Part shown: in pieces, positions 16,572 to 25,531 of the stretch
How the letters are laid out: each line of letters starts with the position of its first letter
How positions within the stretch are numbered: position 1 is the first letter of the stretch
Assembly: GCF_018129995.1 (NCBI RefSeq)
Contig: NZ_JAFCKS010000002.1
Coordinates: forward strand, 186,001-250,000
From: Bradyrhizobium sp. SZCCT0153
Lineage (GTDB): Bacteria > Pseudomonadota > Alphaproteobacteria > Rhizobiales > Xanthobacteraceae
Length of the DNA: 64,000 bases
Reading direction: 5' to 3'
The notes under the pieces: model-generated
Databases searched by the model: none
Told to the model about the DNA's origin: nothing
Seen by the model: only the letters and a program-made list of their open reading frames with translations
Program-made: the position numbers and the translations under genes

Positions 16572-17342
16572 ATGGTCTGGGACCCGCAGCAATATCTGAA
16601 ATTCTCCGGCCACCGGCTCCGGCCCGCGGTCGACCTCTTGATGCGGATTCCGGAATTTGGTCCGAGCACGATCGCCGATCTCGGCGCCGGCGCCGGCAAC
16701 GTCACCAAGCTGATCAAGGAGCGCTGGCCGGATGCGACCGTGACCGGCGTCGAGGGCTCGGCCGAGATGGTAGCCGCCGGCCGCAAGGCGGCGCCGGAGG
16801 TGCAATGGTCCCATGAGGATCTCGGCCAGTGGCGTCCGGCCAAGTCATATGACCTGATCTATTCCAATGCCGCACTGCACTGGCTGCCTAATCATGCGGC
16901 ACTCTTCCCCTCGGTGATGGAGAAGGTCGTGCCCGGCGGCATGTTCGCGGTGCAGATGCCGCGCAACTTTCTGGCTCCCTCGCATGTACTGATCGGCGAG
17001 ACCGCCCTGGACGGTCCCTGGCGCTCCAAGGTCGAGCATCTCGTGACCCCGCCGCCGGTCGAGGGGCCGGCCTTCTATCATGATCTTCTTCTGCCCCTGT
17101 CCCAAAACATCGACATCTGGGAGACCGAATATCTGCAGGTGCTCGAAGGCGATAACCCCGTGAAGGAATGGACCAAGGGGACCTGGCTGACGCGCTACCT
17201 CGATGTCTTGCAGGGCGACGAGAAAGCCGCGTTCGAGGCCGCCTACGGGACGCGGGTCGCGAAGGCCTATCCGAAGAATGCCGCGGGGCAGACGCTGTTC
17301 CCGTTCCGGCGCCTGTTCATGGTCGCCCAGCGAAAAGGCTGA
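16572..17342 (+). CDS. tam: Trans-aconitate 2-methyltransferase (Tam)
   Basis: A 256-residue SAM-dependent methyltransferase whose start VWDPQQYLKF matches Tam. SAM-binding motif I is IADLGAGAGNVT near residue 34, and motif post-I reads VTGVEGSAEMV. The substrate-side segments SNAALHWLPNH, QMPRNF and the C-terminal FPFRRLFMVAQR are all characteristic. Tam methyl-esterifies trans-aconitate, an inhibitor of aconitase formed spontaneously from cis-aconitate. A small hairpin (GCACTG/CAGTGC, 17345-17359) follows the stop with no T-run. The gene appears monocistronic. Confidence 0.85.
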   Translation: MVWDPQQYLKFSGHRLRPAVDLLMRIPEFGPSTIADLGAGAGNVTKLIKERWPDATVTGVEGSAEMVAAGRKAAPEVQWSHEDLGQWRPAKSYDLIYSNAALHWLPNHAALFPSVMEKVVPGGMFAVQMPRNFLAPSHVLIGETALDGPWRSKVEHLVTPPPVEGPAFYHDLLLPLSQNIDIWETEYLQVLEGDNPVKEWTKGTWLTRYLDVLQGDEKAAFEAAYGTRVAKAYPKNAAGQTLFPFRRLFMVAQRKG

Positions 17343-17463
17343 TTGCACTGCTGCAGTGCGACATAAGCGATCGCTCCACAGGAGGGGAGCAAGCGCCGGG
17401 TTGCGTCTGCAACGGCCGTCAAGATAGCTTGGCAGCGGCAAATTGGGCTTAGGTCTAGTTGTT

Positions 17464-17479
17464 TGGCTGTCGGATTGCT
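17464..17479 (+). promoter_or_regulatory. Candidate sigma-54 promoter upstream of the TRAP operon
   Basis: TGGCTGTCGGATTGCT has the invariant GG and GC dinucleotides with 10 nt between them, as in the RpoN consensus TGGCAC-N5-TTGCW. It lies 65 bp before the dctP-like start. No bound enhancer site was identified. Confidence 0.4.
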
Positions 17480-17543
17480 GCCACTACTGAAACCGCAAAA
17501 CAAGAAAAGAACCCGGTTTTAGAAGTTGTTGGGAGGTTACTTC

Positions 17544-18545
17544 ATGCGCAAGCTGCTTCTTGCGGTCGCTGCCGCTGCTATTCTCGTGGCTCCTGCCGTC
17601 GTCCAGGCCCAGAGCCCGATCGTCATCAAGTTCAGTCACGTCGTCGCCAACGACACGCCGAAGGGCAAGGGCGCGCTCAAGTTCAAGGAACTCGCCGAGA
17701 AATACACCGACGGCAAGGTCAAGGTCGAGGTCTATCCGAACTCCACGCTCTACAAGGACAAGGAGGAGATCGAGGCGCTCCAGCTCGGCTCGGTGCAGAT
17801 GCTCGCGCCCTCGACCGCGAAATTCGCGCCGCTCGGCGTCAAGGAATTCGAGGCGCTCGATCTGCCCTGGCTGTTCAAGGACGACGAGACCTATGCCCAC
17901 GCGATGAAGGGCACGGTCGGCAAGTGGCTGTTCCAGAAGCTCGAGGCCAAGGGCATCTCGGGGCTCGCCTATTGGGACAACGGCTTCCACATGGTCTCTT
18001 CGAATCGCCCGCTGATGAAGCCGACGGATTTCCAGGGACTCAAGTTCCGTATCTCCGGATCGAAGATTGCCGACCAGTATTTCCGCCTGATGGGCTCGAT
18101 CCCGCAGATCATGGCGTTCTCCGAAGTCTACCAGGCGCTGCAGACCGGCGTGGTCGACGGCTGCGAGAACACCGCGTCCAACTATCTGACGCAGAAGTTC
18201 TACGAGGTGCAGAAGGACATCACCGTGTCCTATCACGCGCATCTGCAATACGCGGTCATCGTCAATTCGAAATTCTGGAATGGCCTGCCGCCTGATATCC
18301 GTACCCAGCTCGACAAGGCGATGGCGGATGCGACCGACTACACCAACTCGATCGCGCGCAAGGAGAACGAAGACGCGCTGGCCGAGATCAAGAAGACGGG
18401 CAAGACCACGCTGCATTATCTCTCCGATGCCGACCGCAAGGCGTGGCAGGAAGCGATGCAGCCGACTTATAAATGGGCAAAGGGCCGGGTCGGGCAGGAA
18501 GTGCTCGATCTCGTCGCCAAGGAACTCGACGTCAAGATGAACTGA
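17544..18545 (+). CDS. TRAP transporter solute-binding protein (DctP family)
   Basis: A 333-residue periplasmic binding protein. A clear signal peptide (MRKLLLAVAAAAILVAPAVV, cleavage after VQAQ near 24) precedes the DctP fold. Family motifs include IKFSHVVANDTPKGKGA, LQLGSVQMLAPS, the ligand-binding Arg segment KFRISGSKIADQYF, and ALQTGVVDGCENTASNY. It delivers a carboxylate-type ligand to the DctQM permease encoded next. The ATG has a GGGAGG site. The C4-dicarboxylate assignment is a family default and not proven. Confidence 0.88.
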   Translation: MRKLLLAVAAAAILVAPAVVQAQSPIVIKFSHVVANDTPKGKGALKFKELAEKYTDGKVKVEVYPNSTLYKDKEEIEALQLGSVQMLAPSTAKFAPLGVKEFEALDLPWLFKDDETYAHAMKGTVGKWLFQKLEAKGISGLAYWDNGFHMVSSNRPLMKPTDFQGLKFRISGSKIADQYFRLMGSIPQIMAFSEVYQALQTGVVDGCENTASNYLTQKFYEVQKDITVSYHAHLQYAVIVNSKFWNGLPPDIRTQLDKAMADATDYTNSIARKENEDALAEIKKTGKTTLHYLSDADRKAWQEAMQPTYKWAKGRVGQEVLDLVAKELDVKMN

Positions 18546-18573
18546 CGGCGGCGCTCCTTCAAGAACAACCATG

Positions 18574-18605
18574 AACGGTCGGGGGTGATCGCACTCCCGG
18601 CCGTT
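18574..18605 (+). promoter_or_regulatory. Intercistronic stem-loop between TRAP binding protein and permease genes
   Basis: AACGGTCGGG (18574-18583) pairs with CCCGGCCGTT (18596-18605), with one G-U pair and a 12-nt loop. Hairpins at this place commonly protect the binding-protein message and lower downstream expression. No T-run follows. Confidence 0.55.
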
Positions 18606-18643
18606 TCGCTCTTGAACGACCAGCCTATCCTGGGGGGACCAAG

Positions 18644-20677
18644 TTGCTGCGCGTGCTGAATCGTTTTCTCAATCATCTCGAGGAATGGCTGATCGCGACG
18701 CTGATTGCGGCCGCGACGTTGCTCATCTTCGTCGCCGTGCTGCACCGCTACGGGGCGGGGCTGTCGATCGACATTGCTAAATGGGCGGAAGCCCGCAACT
18801 TGGCTTTCCTCGCCGTGCCCATGCGAGCGGCGTTCGTCTGGCTCGCCGCGCTCGACCTGTCCTGGGCGCAAGAGCTCTGCATCTACATGTTCATCTGGAT
18901 GGCCAAGTTCGGCGCGGCCTATGGCGTGCGAACCGGAATCCATGTCGGCGTCGACGTGCTGGTCAATGTCCTTCCCGGCGGGTCGCGCCGCCGCGTGATC
19001 ACCTTCGGTCTGTTGTGCGGCGCCCTTTTCACTTCCATCGTGTGCTATTTCGGCGCCGCGTTCGTCGGCCAGATGTGGCAGACCGGCCAGCAGTCGAACG
19101 ATCTCGAAGCGCCGATGTGGCTGGTGTATCTCACGATTCCGCTCGGCTCCGGCCTGATGTGCTTCCGCTTCCTGCAAGTCGCCTGGTCGTTCTATCGCAC
19201 CGGCGAGCTGCCGCATCACGACATGGCCGGCGTCGAGGGCGTCGAGGCAGACCCGGTTCATCCGGCACCGGTCACGCGCAGTCAGGTGGTCCGGGACGAG
19301 CGCAGTCCGCTCGGCTGGATCCTGATGCTGCTGCCGGTCCTGATCGTCGCAGTGTGCTTCGCCCATGCGGCCCATTTGATCACGTTGCCGCAAGGCCTGC
19401 GGGTCGCCATCGTTTTCGGTCTCCTGCTGTCATTGATGCTCACGGGCATGCCGATCTCGATCGCGCTCGGACTGACCGTGCTCAGCTTCATGTTCACGCT
19501 GACCGACGTGCGAACGGAATCGGTGGCGCTGAAGCTGTTCACCGGTATCGAGAGCTTCGAGATCATGGCGATCCCGTTCTTCATCCTTGCCGGCAACTTC
19601 CTCACCCATGGCGGCGTGGCGCGACGGATGATCGCGTTCGCGACCGCGCTGGTCGGTCATTGGTATGGTGGTCTTGCCCTCTCGGGCGTGGTCGCCTGCG
19701 CGCTGTTCGCCGCAATTTCCGGCTCGTCGCCGGCCACCGTGGTGGCGATCGGATCGGTGATCCTGCCCGCCATGGTCGCGCAGGGATTCCCGAAACGGTT
19801 CGGCGCCGGCGTGATCACGACTTCCGGCTCGCTCGGGATTCTCATCCCGCCGTCGATTCCGATGGTTCTCTATGCGGTCTCCACCAACACTTCGGTGGGC
19901 AAGCTCTTCATCGCCGGCATCGTACCGGGGTTGGTGCTCGCCATGCTGCTCGGCGCCACGACGTTCTATCGCGCCTGGCAGAATGACTATCCGCGGATGC
20001 CGAAGGCGACGTTCATGCAGCGCCTCGACGCGTTCAGGAATTCGATCTGGGGAATCCTGCTGATCGTGATCGTGATCGGCGGCATCTACAGCGGGCTGTT
20101 CACGCCGACCGAAGCTGCCGCCGTCAGCGCGGTGTACGCCTTCATCGTCGCGGTGTTCATCTACAAGGATTTGAAGCTGCGAGACGTGCCGCGGGTGCTG
20201 CTGTCATCGGCGAATCTGTCGGCGATGCTGCTCTACATCATCACCAACGCCGTCCTGTTCTCGTTCCTGATGACCTACGAGAATGTACCGCAGGCGCTCG
20301 CGCAATGGATGATCGACCAGGGCCTCGGCTGGATCGGCTTCCTCCTCGTCGTCAACCTCCTGCTGCTGATCGCGGGCAACGTGATGGAGCCGTCCTCGAT
20401 CATCTTGATCATGGCGCCGATCCTGTTTCCGGTCGCGATCAAGCTCGGCATCGATCCGATCCATTTCGGCATCCTGATGACGGTCAACATGGAGGTCGGG
20501 CTGTGCCATCCGCCGGTCGGCCTGAATCTCTATGTCGCGTCCGGCATCGCCAAGATGGGCATCACCGAGCTCACGGTGGCGGTCTGGCCATGGCTCCTGA
20601 CCATGCTGGCGTTCCTCGTGGTCGTCACCTATTGGCCAGGTCTGTCGTTGTGGCTGCCTCGTTTGTTGGGGATGTAG
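18644..20677 (+). CDS. TRAP transporter fused permease (DctQM)
   Basis: A 677-residue membrane protein joining the small DctQ-type subunit (residues 1-195, about four helices, with WAQELCIYMFIWMAKFGAAYG) to the large DctM-type subunit (from about 225). DctM motifs follow: GMPISIALGLTV, FFILAGNFL, AAISGSSPATV and PTEAAAVSAVYA. In most systems the two subunits are separate genes. A linker rich in charged residues and Pro (about 196-225) marks the join. The TTG start follows a TGGGGGG ribosome site at good spacing, and no ATG exists before the first helix. It is the permease for the preceding binding protein. Confidence 0.88.
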   Translation: MLRVLNRFLNHLEEWLIATLIAAATLLIFVAVLHRYGAGLSIDIAKWAEARNLAFLAVPMRAAFVWLAALDLSWAQELCIYMFIWMAKFGAAYGVRTGIHVGVDVLVNVLPGGSRRRVITFGLLCGALFTSIVCYFGAAFVGQMWQTGQQSNDLEAPMWLVYLTIPLGSGLMCFRFLQVAWSFYRTGELPHHDMAGVEGVEADPVHPAPVTRSQVVRDERSPLGWILMLLPVLIVAVCFAHAAHLITLPQGLRVAIVFGLLLSLMLTGMPISIALGLTVLSFMFTLTDVRTESVALKLFTGIESFEIMAIPFFILAGNFLTHGGVARRMIAFATALVGHWYGGLALSGVVACALFAAISGSSPATVVAIGSVILPAMVAQGFPKRFGAGVITTSGSLGILIPPSIPMVLYAVSTNTSVGKLFIAGIVPGLVLAMLLGATTFYRAWQNDYPRMPKATFMQRLDAFRNSIWGILLIVIVIGGIYSGLFTPTEAAAVSAVYAFIVAVFIYKDLKLRDVPRVLLSSANLSAMLLYIITNAVLFSFLMTYENVPQALAQWMIDQGLGWIGFLLVVNLLLLIAGNVMEPSSIILIMAPILFPVAIKLGIDPIHFGILMTVNMEVGLCHPPVGLNLYVASGIAKMGITELTVAVWPWLLTMLAFLVVVTYWPGLSLWLPRLLGM

Positions 20678-20857
20678 CGGAACCAGCCGCGATTGGCGGC
20701 GCCAGCGGGGACGCCGAGGGAAGCGTCTCCATCGGCCTCGCCCGAAGGGCGGCAGATGGCTAACGCACGGTAAACCCGCGCGCTCAAATGCAACTGCCGT
20801 GCGGTGAACGCCTTTTTACCGATGTGCGGTAGGACGATGCCAGCAGATGGGGCTGGC

Positions 20858-22021
20858 ATGTTGTTCAACAGAATGGAAACAGGGCGGGCGTCGATTTCCG
20901 ACGCCGTCTATATGGAAGTGATCGCGGGCCTGCACGGCACGACGATGCCTACCATTCTCGCGGCCGCCTGCCAGGCGATGGTCGGCGCCATTACGACCTA
21001 CGAGACCGGCGACAAGGTGACGGCGGTCTTGACGGTCGCCGGTGTCGCGGTGGCCATCGTTCGCCTGTTCGAAATTTTTGCGTTCCGGCGCCGCCTCGCG
21101 CGGTCGCAGCAGCTCGGTCGGGCCGAGGCTGCGATCTGGGAGCGGTGCTATATTGCCGGCACAGTCGCGACGGCCTTCGTGCTTGGTGTGTTTGCCGCGC
21201 GCAGCATCGTGCTGGGTGATGCGCTCTGTTGCGTGATGGCGATCGGCATCGGCTTCGGGTTCGGCGCCGGCGTGGTGGCGCGGCTGGCGCTGCGTCCCGT
21301 CGCGGCGTTGCTCGATCTCGTCGCGATCGCCGCGCCGGCCGCGATCGTGACGTTCATGCAGCCCGATCTCCGCCATGTCGGGCTTGGGCTCCTCATCCTG
21401 ATGTATGTGGTCGCGAGCTTCGAGATGGTGCGGCTGAGCTTCAACGCCTCGATCAGCCAGATCACGCTGAAGCGGCAGTTCGAGCAGCTCGCGCGCTCGG
21501 ACCCCATGACCGGCGTGTCCAATCGCTCGGTGCTGGCCACGGACTTGCCGCCGATGCTGGCGGCGGGGATGGTTGCGGTCCATACGCTCGATCTCGACCG
21601 CTTCAAGGAAGCGAACGACAGGTTCGGCCACCCCGTCGGCGACGCGCTGTTGAAGCAAGTTGCGGGGCGATTGAAGATCCTTGCCACAGCCGACGACCTC
21701 GTGGTCCGGATGGGTGGCGACGAGTTCGTCCTGGTGCAGCGCGCGGCGGCTGATGCGGAAGCGGAAGCGATGGCACAGCGGATCCTGCAATCGATCAGCA
21801 TGCCGTATGATGTGGACGGACAGGCGATCGAGCTCGGCGTCAGCGTCGGCGTCGCCGTTGCGCCGGGCGACGGGCGCACCGCGGAAGCGCTGCTGTCGCG
21901 CTCGGACAGGGCGATGTACCGGGCCAAGCAGGACCGCGGCGGCTATGTGCTCGCTCGCGCCTTGCGGATGCCTGACGCGACCGCATCGGCCCAGAGGGTC
22001 GCCGAAGGGCTGGCTGCATAA
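20858..22021 (+). CDS. Membrane-bound diguanylate cyclase (GGDEF)
   Basis: A 387-residue protein. Roughly residues 25-205 are hydrophobic and form about six membrane segments. A GGDEF domain occupies the C-terminal half, with SDPMTGVSNRSVL at its start, LDLDRFKEANDRFGHPVGD and the catalytic RMGGDEFVLV, followed by GVSVGVAVAPGDG and a terminal SDRAMYRAKQ. It should make cyclic di-GMP from two GTP. There is no EAL domain. The start is uncertain: ATG 20858 fits the domain best, and ATG 20837 (with a TAGGA site) or an upstream GTG at 20804 are possible. Confidence 0.85.
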   Translation: MLFNRMETGRASISDAVYMEVIAGLHGTTMPTILAAACQAMVGAITTYETGDKVTAVLTVAGVAVAIVRLFEIFAFRRRLARSQQLGRAEAAIWERCYIAGTVATAFVLGVFAARSIVLGDALCCVMAIGIGFGFGAGVVARLALRPVAALLDLVAIAAPAAIVTFMQPDLRHVGLGLLILMYVVASFEMVRLSFNASISQITLKRQFEQLARSDPMTGVSNRSVLATDLPPMLAAGMVAVHTLDLDRFKEANDRFGHPVGDALLKQVAGRLKILATADDLVVRMGGDEFVLVQRAAADAEAEAMAQRILQSISMPYDVDGQAIELGVSVGVAVAPGDGRTAEALLSRSDRAMYRAKQDRGGYVLARALRMPDATASAQRVAEGLAA

Positions 22022-22091
22022 GGAGCAGTTGGAACCACAATCGAGATGCGGTTAGATGCCTCCCCAACAAAGATAAGCCGGGGAGAGCCTT

Positions 22092-24026
22092 ATGAGCAGC
22101 TTCGAGACAGCTGATATGCCCAAGGACGCCTCGCCGTCCGTCATCGCGCGGCAAACGGCGATGCTGAATGCGCTGCCGTTTTCCGACACCCGGGATTTCG
22201 ACGATGCCGCGCGCGGCTTCCTCGGCACGATCGAGAACGCGGAGATCACCAATCCGCAGGGAAGGACGGTCTGGAGCCTCAAGCCTTACGGCTTTCTCTC
22301 CACTGAGGCGGCGCCGCCGACGGTCAATCCGAGCCTGTGGCGGCAGTCGCGGCTCAACATGCAGCACGGCTTGTTCGAGGTCGTGCCCGGAATCTACCAG
22401 GTCCGCGGGCTCGACATCGCCAACATGACGCTGATCGAAGGCGACAGCGGTGTCATCGTGGTGGACACGCTGACCTCGATCGAGGGCGCGCGTGCCGCGC
22501 TCGATCTCTATTTCAGGCATCGCGGCGCGCGGCCCGTCGCCGCCGTGATCTTCACCCACACCCACACCGACCATTGGGGCGGGGCGCGCGGCGTGCTGGA
22601 GGAGGATGCGCTCGCCAGCGGCCGGGTGCCGATCATCGCGCCGAACCTGTTCATGGAGCATGCCGTCTCCGAGAACATCATCGCGGGACCGGCGATGCTG
22701 CGGCGGGCGCAGTACCAGTTCGGGCCGCTCCTCGCCAAGGGCGCGCGCGGGCAGGTCGATTGCGGCCTCGGCAAGTCGATGGCGACGGGCTCGGTCGCGC
22801 TGCTGCGGCCGACCGATTTGATCATGGCGACCGGCGACACGCGCGTGATCGACGGCGTCGATTTCGAATTCCAGATGGCGCCGAACAGCGAAGCGCCGGC
22901 GGAGATGCACTTCTTCGTCCCGCGCTACAAGCTTCTGAACCTCGCCGAGAACTGCACGCACAATTTTCACAATCTGCTGCCGTTCCGCGGCGCCGATGTG
23001 CGCGACGCGCTGGCCTGGTCGAAATATCTGAACGAGGCCCTGCTGCTCTGGGACGGCAAGGCGGAGGCGATGTGCGGCCAGCACCACTGGCCGGTGTGGG
23101 GGCGCGAGCGCATCGGCACGATGATCCGGCAGCAGCGCGACCTCTACAAGTTCGCGCACGACCAGACCATCCGCCTGATGAACCACGGGCTGACCGCGGC
23201 CGAGATCGCCGAGACGATCCAGTTGCCGAGGAGCCTGGAGGGCGCCTGGCACGGCCGCGGCTATTACGGCCACATCCGGCACAATGTGAAGGCGATCTAC
23301 CAGAAATATCTGGGCTGGTACGATGCCAATCCGGTCAATCTCGATCCGCTGCCGCCGGTGGAATCCGGCAAGAAATATGTCGAGTATATGGGCGGCGCCG
23401 ACGCGATCCTCGCGCGCGCGGCTGCGGACTTTGCCAAGGGCGAATTCCGCTTCGTGGCGCAGGTGCTCGGTCATCTCGTCTTCGCCGAGCCCGGCAATCA
23501 GGCGGCGCGTGACCTGCTGGCGGACACGCTGGAGCAGCTCGGCTACGCCGCCGAAAGCGCGACCTGGCGCAACGCTTATCTGTTCGGCGCGCAGGAGTTG
23601 CGACAGGGCATGCCGAAGGTGCCGCCGCGCCCGCCGATGCCGCGTGAGACGCTGGCCGCGCTGCGCACCTCCCAGATCTGGGACGTGCTCGGCATCCGCC
23701 TCAACGGGCCGAAGGCGGACGGCAAGCACATCGTGCTGAACTGGCGTTTTACCGATACCGGCGAGACGTTCGTGCTGAATCTGGAGAACTCTGCGCTCAC
23801 CTACACCGAGGGCGTGCAGGCGGAAGGCGCCGATGCCAGCTTCACGCTCGCGCGGGCCACGCTCGACGAGGTGATCGCCAAGCTCACCAGCTTTCCGGAG
23901 GCGGTGGCCGCCGGCAAGGTCGAGCTCGCCGGCAACCCGATGCGCCTCGCCGAGCTGATGGGCTTGATGGACGAATTCCCGCGGATGTTCGAGATCGTCG
24001 AGCCGAAGCGGGCGGCAGTAACGTAG
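22092..24026 (+). CDS. Alkyl sulfatase, SdsA1/BDS1-like metallo-beta-lactamase-fold enzyme
   Basis: A 644-residue protein with the three-part SdsA layout. Residues 95-330 hold the metallo-beta-lactamase domain with the zinc motif FTHTHTDHWGG near 155. NLLPFRGADVRDALAW, GQHHWPVWG and HDQTIRLMNHGLT are characteristic of the family. A helical dimerisation domain follows, and the last 120 residues form an SCP2-like hydrophobic pocket for the alkyl chain. The enzyme hydrolyses primary alkyl sulfates such as SDS to alcohol and sulfate. No N-terminal signal peptide is visible, unlike secreted SdsA1 of Pseudomonas. A GGGGAGAG site precedes the ATG. Confidence 0.85.
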   Translation: MSSFETADMPKDASPSVIARQTAMLNALPFSDTRDFDDAARGFLGTIENAEITNPQGRTVWSLKPYGFLSTEAAPPTVNPSLWRQSRLNMQHGLFEVVPGIYQVRGLDIANMTLIEGDSGVIVVDTLTSIEGARAALDLYFRHRGARPVAAVIFTHTHTDHWGGARGVLEEDALASGRVPIIAPNLFMEHAVSENIIAGPAMLRRAQYQFGPLLAKGARGQVDCGLGKSMATGSVALLRPTDLIMATGDTRVIDGVDFEFQMAPNSEAPAEMHFFVPRYKLLNLAENCTHNFHNLLPFRGADVRDALAWSKYLNEALLLWDGKAEAMCGQHHWPVWGRERIGTMIRQQRDLYKFAHDQTIRLMNHGLTAAEIAETIQLPRSLEGAWHGRGYYGHIRHNVKAIYQKYLGWYDANPVNLDPLPPVESGKKYVEYMGGADAILARAAADFAKGEFRFVAQVLGHLVFAEPGNQAARDLLADTLEQLGYAAESATWRNAYLFGAQELRQGMPKVPPRPPMPRETLAALRTSQIWDVLGIRLNGPKADGKHIVLNWRFTDTGETFVLNLENSALTYTEGVQAEGADASFTLARATLDEVIAKLTSFPEAVAAGKVELAGNPMRLAELMGLMDEFPRMFEIVEPKRAAVT

Positions 24027-24041
24027 GCCACCGCTTTCTCC

Positions 24042-24112
24042 CGTCATTGCGAGCGCAGCCAGAGTCTTTCCACGGAGGCGGTCTGGATTCTTCGCTGTAC
24101 TCGCAATGGCGG
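24042..24112. repeat. Degenerate palindromic intergenic repeat
   Basis: CGTCATTGCGAGCGCAG at the left and a diverged mirror image (TGTACTCGCAATGGCGG) at the right match the arms of the complete element at 55623-55716. It lies between convergent genes. Confidence 0.6.
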
Positions 24113-24190
24113 CTGATAGAGTGGGGCACTACCTGCAAACGTCAATGGCCGGGGCGAGCCCGGCCATGACGTCTACCATAGGAGTTGTCG

Positions 24191-25261
24191 CTACTCGGCG
24201 CTGCTCACCAGCTTGATCCGCGGCGCCTGTTGCTCGGCCAGGCTGCGATAGGCCGCGAGATAGTCGAGCGCCATGCGCCGTGCCGTGAAGCGCGTCTCGA
24301 ACTGCTTGCGAATGGCGGAGCGGTCGAGTTGCGCGAGGCGGCCGACGACGCCGGCCGCGCTGAGGACGTCCTCGACGACGAAGCCGGTCAGCCCCTCGTC
24401 GATGATCTCGGGCACCGAGCCGCGGTTGAAGGCGACCACCGGCGTTCCGCAGGCCATGGCTTCGATCATCACCAGGCCAAACGGTTCCGGCCAGTCGATC
24501 GGCAGCAGAAGTCCGAGCGCGCCGCTCAGGAAGTCGGACTTCTCGTGATCGCCGATCTCGCCGATGAAATCCACCAGCGGATTATTCTCGATCATCGGCC
24601 GGATCAGCTCGTCATAATAATCCTGGTCGGCACGATCGACCTTGGCCGCGATCTTCAGCGGAATGCCGCAATGGGTCGCGATCTTGATGGCGCGGTCGAC
24701 GCCCTTTTCCGGCGCGATACGGCCGAGCACGGCGAGGTATTCCTGCTTGGCGGGCTTCGGCGTCAGCAGATTCTCCGGCAGGCCGTGATGGATCGTCCTC
24801 ACCCAATTCGCCTGCGGTACCGGCCGCCGCTGCGCGTTGGAAATCGAGATGACGGGGACCTTCGAGAAGGTTTTGAAGACCGGCTGGTGCTCCGGCAGAT
24901 CGAGCCGGCCGTGCAGCGTCGTCAGGAACGGCGTCGGCTGCCGGTAGAACATTGACCACGGATAGTAATCGAGGTGGAAGTGGAGGAAGTCGAACTCCTC
25001 GTCGTCACATTTCTGCCGCACCCGCTCCAGCATCACCATATGCAGCGCATTGGGATCGCGCACGGAACCGTCGAGGCGAAGCGCCCGCGGCCAGGTTGCA
25101 TCCAGCTTCGCCGATGTCTGCGAATCGCCGCTGGCGAACAGCGTCACGTCGTGTCCAAGGGCCACCAGCTCTTCCGTCAACCAGTGCACCACCCGTTCGG
25201 TGCCGCCATAGAGCTTGGGTGGAACAGCCTCCGTCAACGGAGCTACCTGCGCGATGCGCAT
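24191..25261 (-). CDS. Glycosyltransferase family 4 protein
   Basis: A 356-residue GT-B glycosyltransferase. The N-terminal domain starts MRIAQVAPLTEAVPPKLYGG-T-E-R, with the nucleotide-sugar-facing GGTE motif. The C-terminal domain has YLAVLGRIAPEKGVDRAI and the GT4 donor-binding signature EPFGLVMIEAMACGTPVVAFNRGSVPEII condensed into EPFGLVMIEAMACGTP and the Glu pair. The acceptor cannot be read from sequence. The start is the first Met of the conserved strand. It is divergent from the ABC exporter gene, and an EcfG-type promoter lies 67-91 bp upstream, so it probably belongs to the general stress regulon. Confidence 0.83.
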   Translation of the reverse strand: MRIAQVAPLTEAVPPKLYGGTERVVHWLTEELVALGHDVTLFASGDSQTSAKLDATWPRALRLDGSVRDPNALHMVMLERVRQKCDDEEFDFLHFHLDYYPWSMFYRQPTPFLTTLHGRLDLPEHQPVFKTFSKVPVISISNAQRRPVPQANWVRTIHHGLPENLLTPKPAKQEYLAVLGRIAPEKGVDRAIKIATHCGIPLKIAAKVDRADQDYYDELIRPMIENNPLVDFIGEIGDHEKSDFLSGALGLLLPIDWPEPFGLVMIEAMACGTPVVAFNRGSVPEIIDEGLTGFVVEDVLSAAGVVGRLAQLDRSAIRKQFETRFTARRMALDYLAAYRSLAEQQAPRIKLVSSAE

Positions 25262-25327
25262 TTCGCGATCTCCTCTGCGATCATGATCATTGAAACCCCA
25301 GCCTCGGCACCGGCATGCCAAGAGTGG

Positions 25328-25352
25328 AACGTTCTCGCATGTGCGAAGTTCC
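25328..25352 (-). promoter_or_regulatory. EcfG-type general stress promoter for the GT4 gene
   Basis: On the minus strand GGAAC (25352-25348) is followed after exactly 16 nt by CGTT (25331-25328). This is the alphaproteobacterial EcfG consensus GGAAC-N16/17-CGTT. Transcription would start about 60 bp before the GT4 ATG. Confidence 0.65.
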
Positions 25353-25455
25353 TCTTGGCGAACGTTACTTCTTCGACACACTGCGGCGTGGTCGCGATGA
25401 TGCCATCAGCTCTTCTCACATCGTCCGCATCCGCATGTCGTGATGGTCTTGCCCG

Positions 25456-25481
25456 GGAACCGAGGCGAAGCGGTCGATGTT
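25456..25481 (+). promoter_or_regulatory. Possible weak EcfG-type promoter for the ABC exporter
   Basis: GGAAC (25456-25460), a 17-nt spacer and TGTT (25478-25481) differ from the EcfG consensus by one base in the -10 element. It lies about 50 bp before the ABC gene. Confidence 0.3.
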
Positions 25482-25531
25482 CGGTCGACAGTTAAGAACA
25501 ATTGGAATCATCGCGACGGGGTTGCAGTCAC

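Noticed and set aside
21840..24047. A 735-codon minus-strand open frame opposite the alkyl sulfatase
   Set aside because: It mirrors a gene with an intact zinc motif and has the biased composition of a shadow frame.
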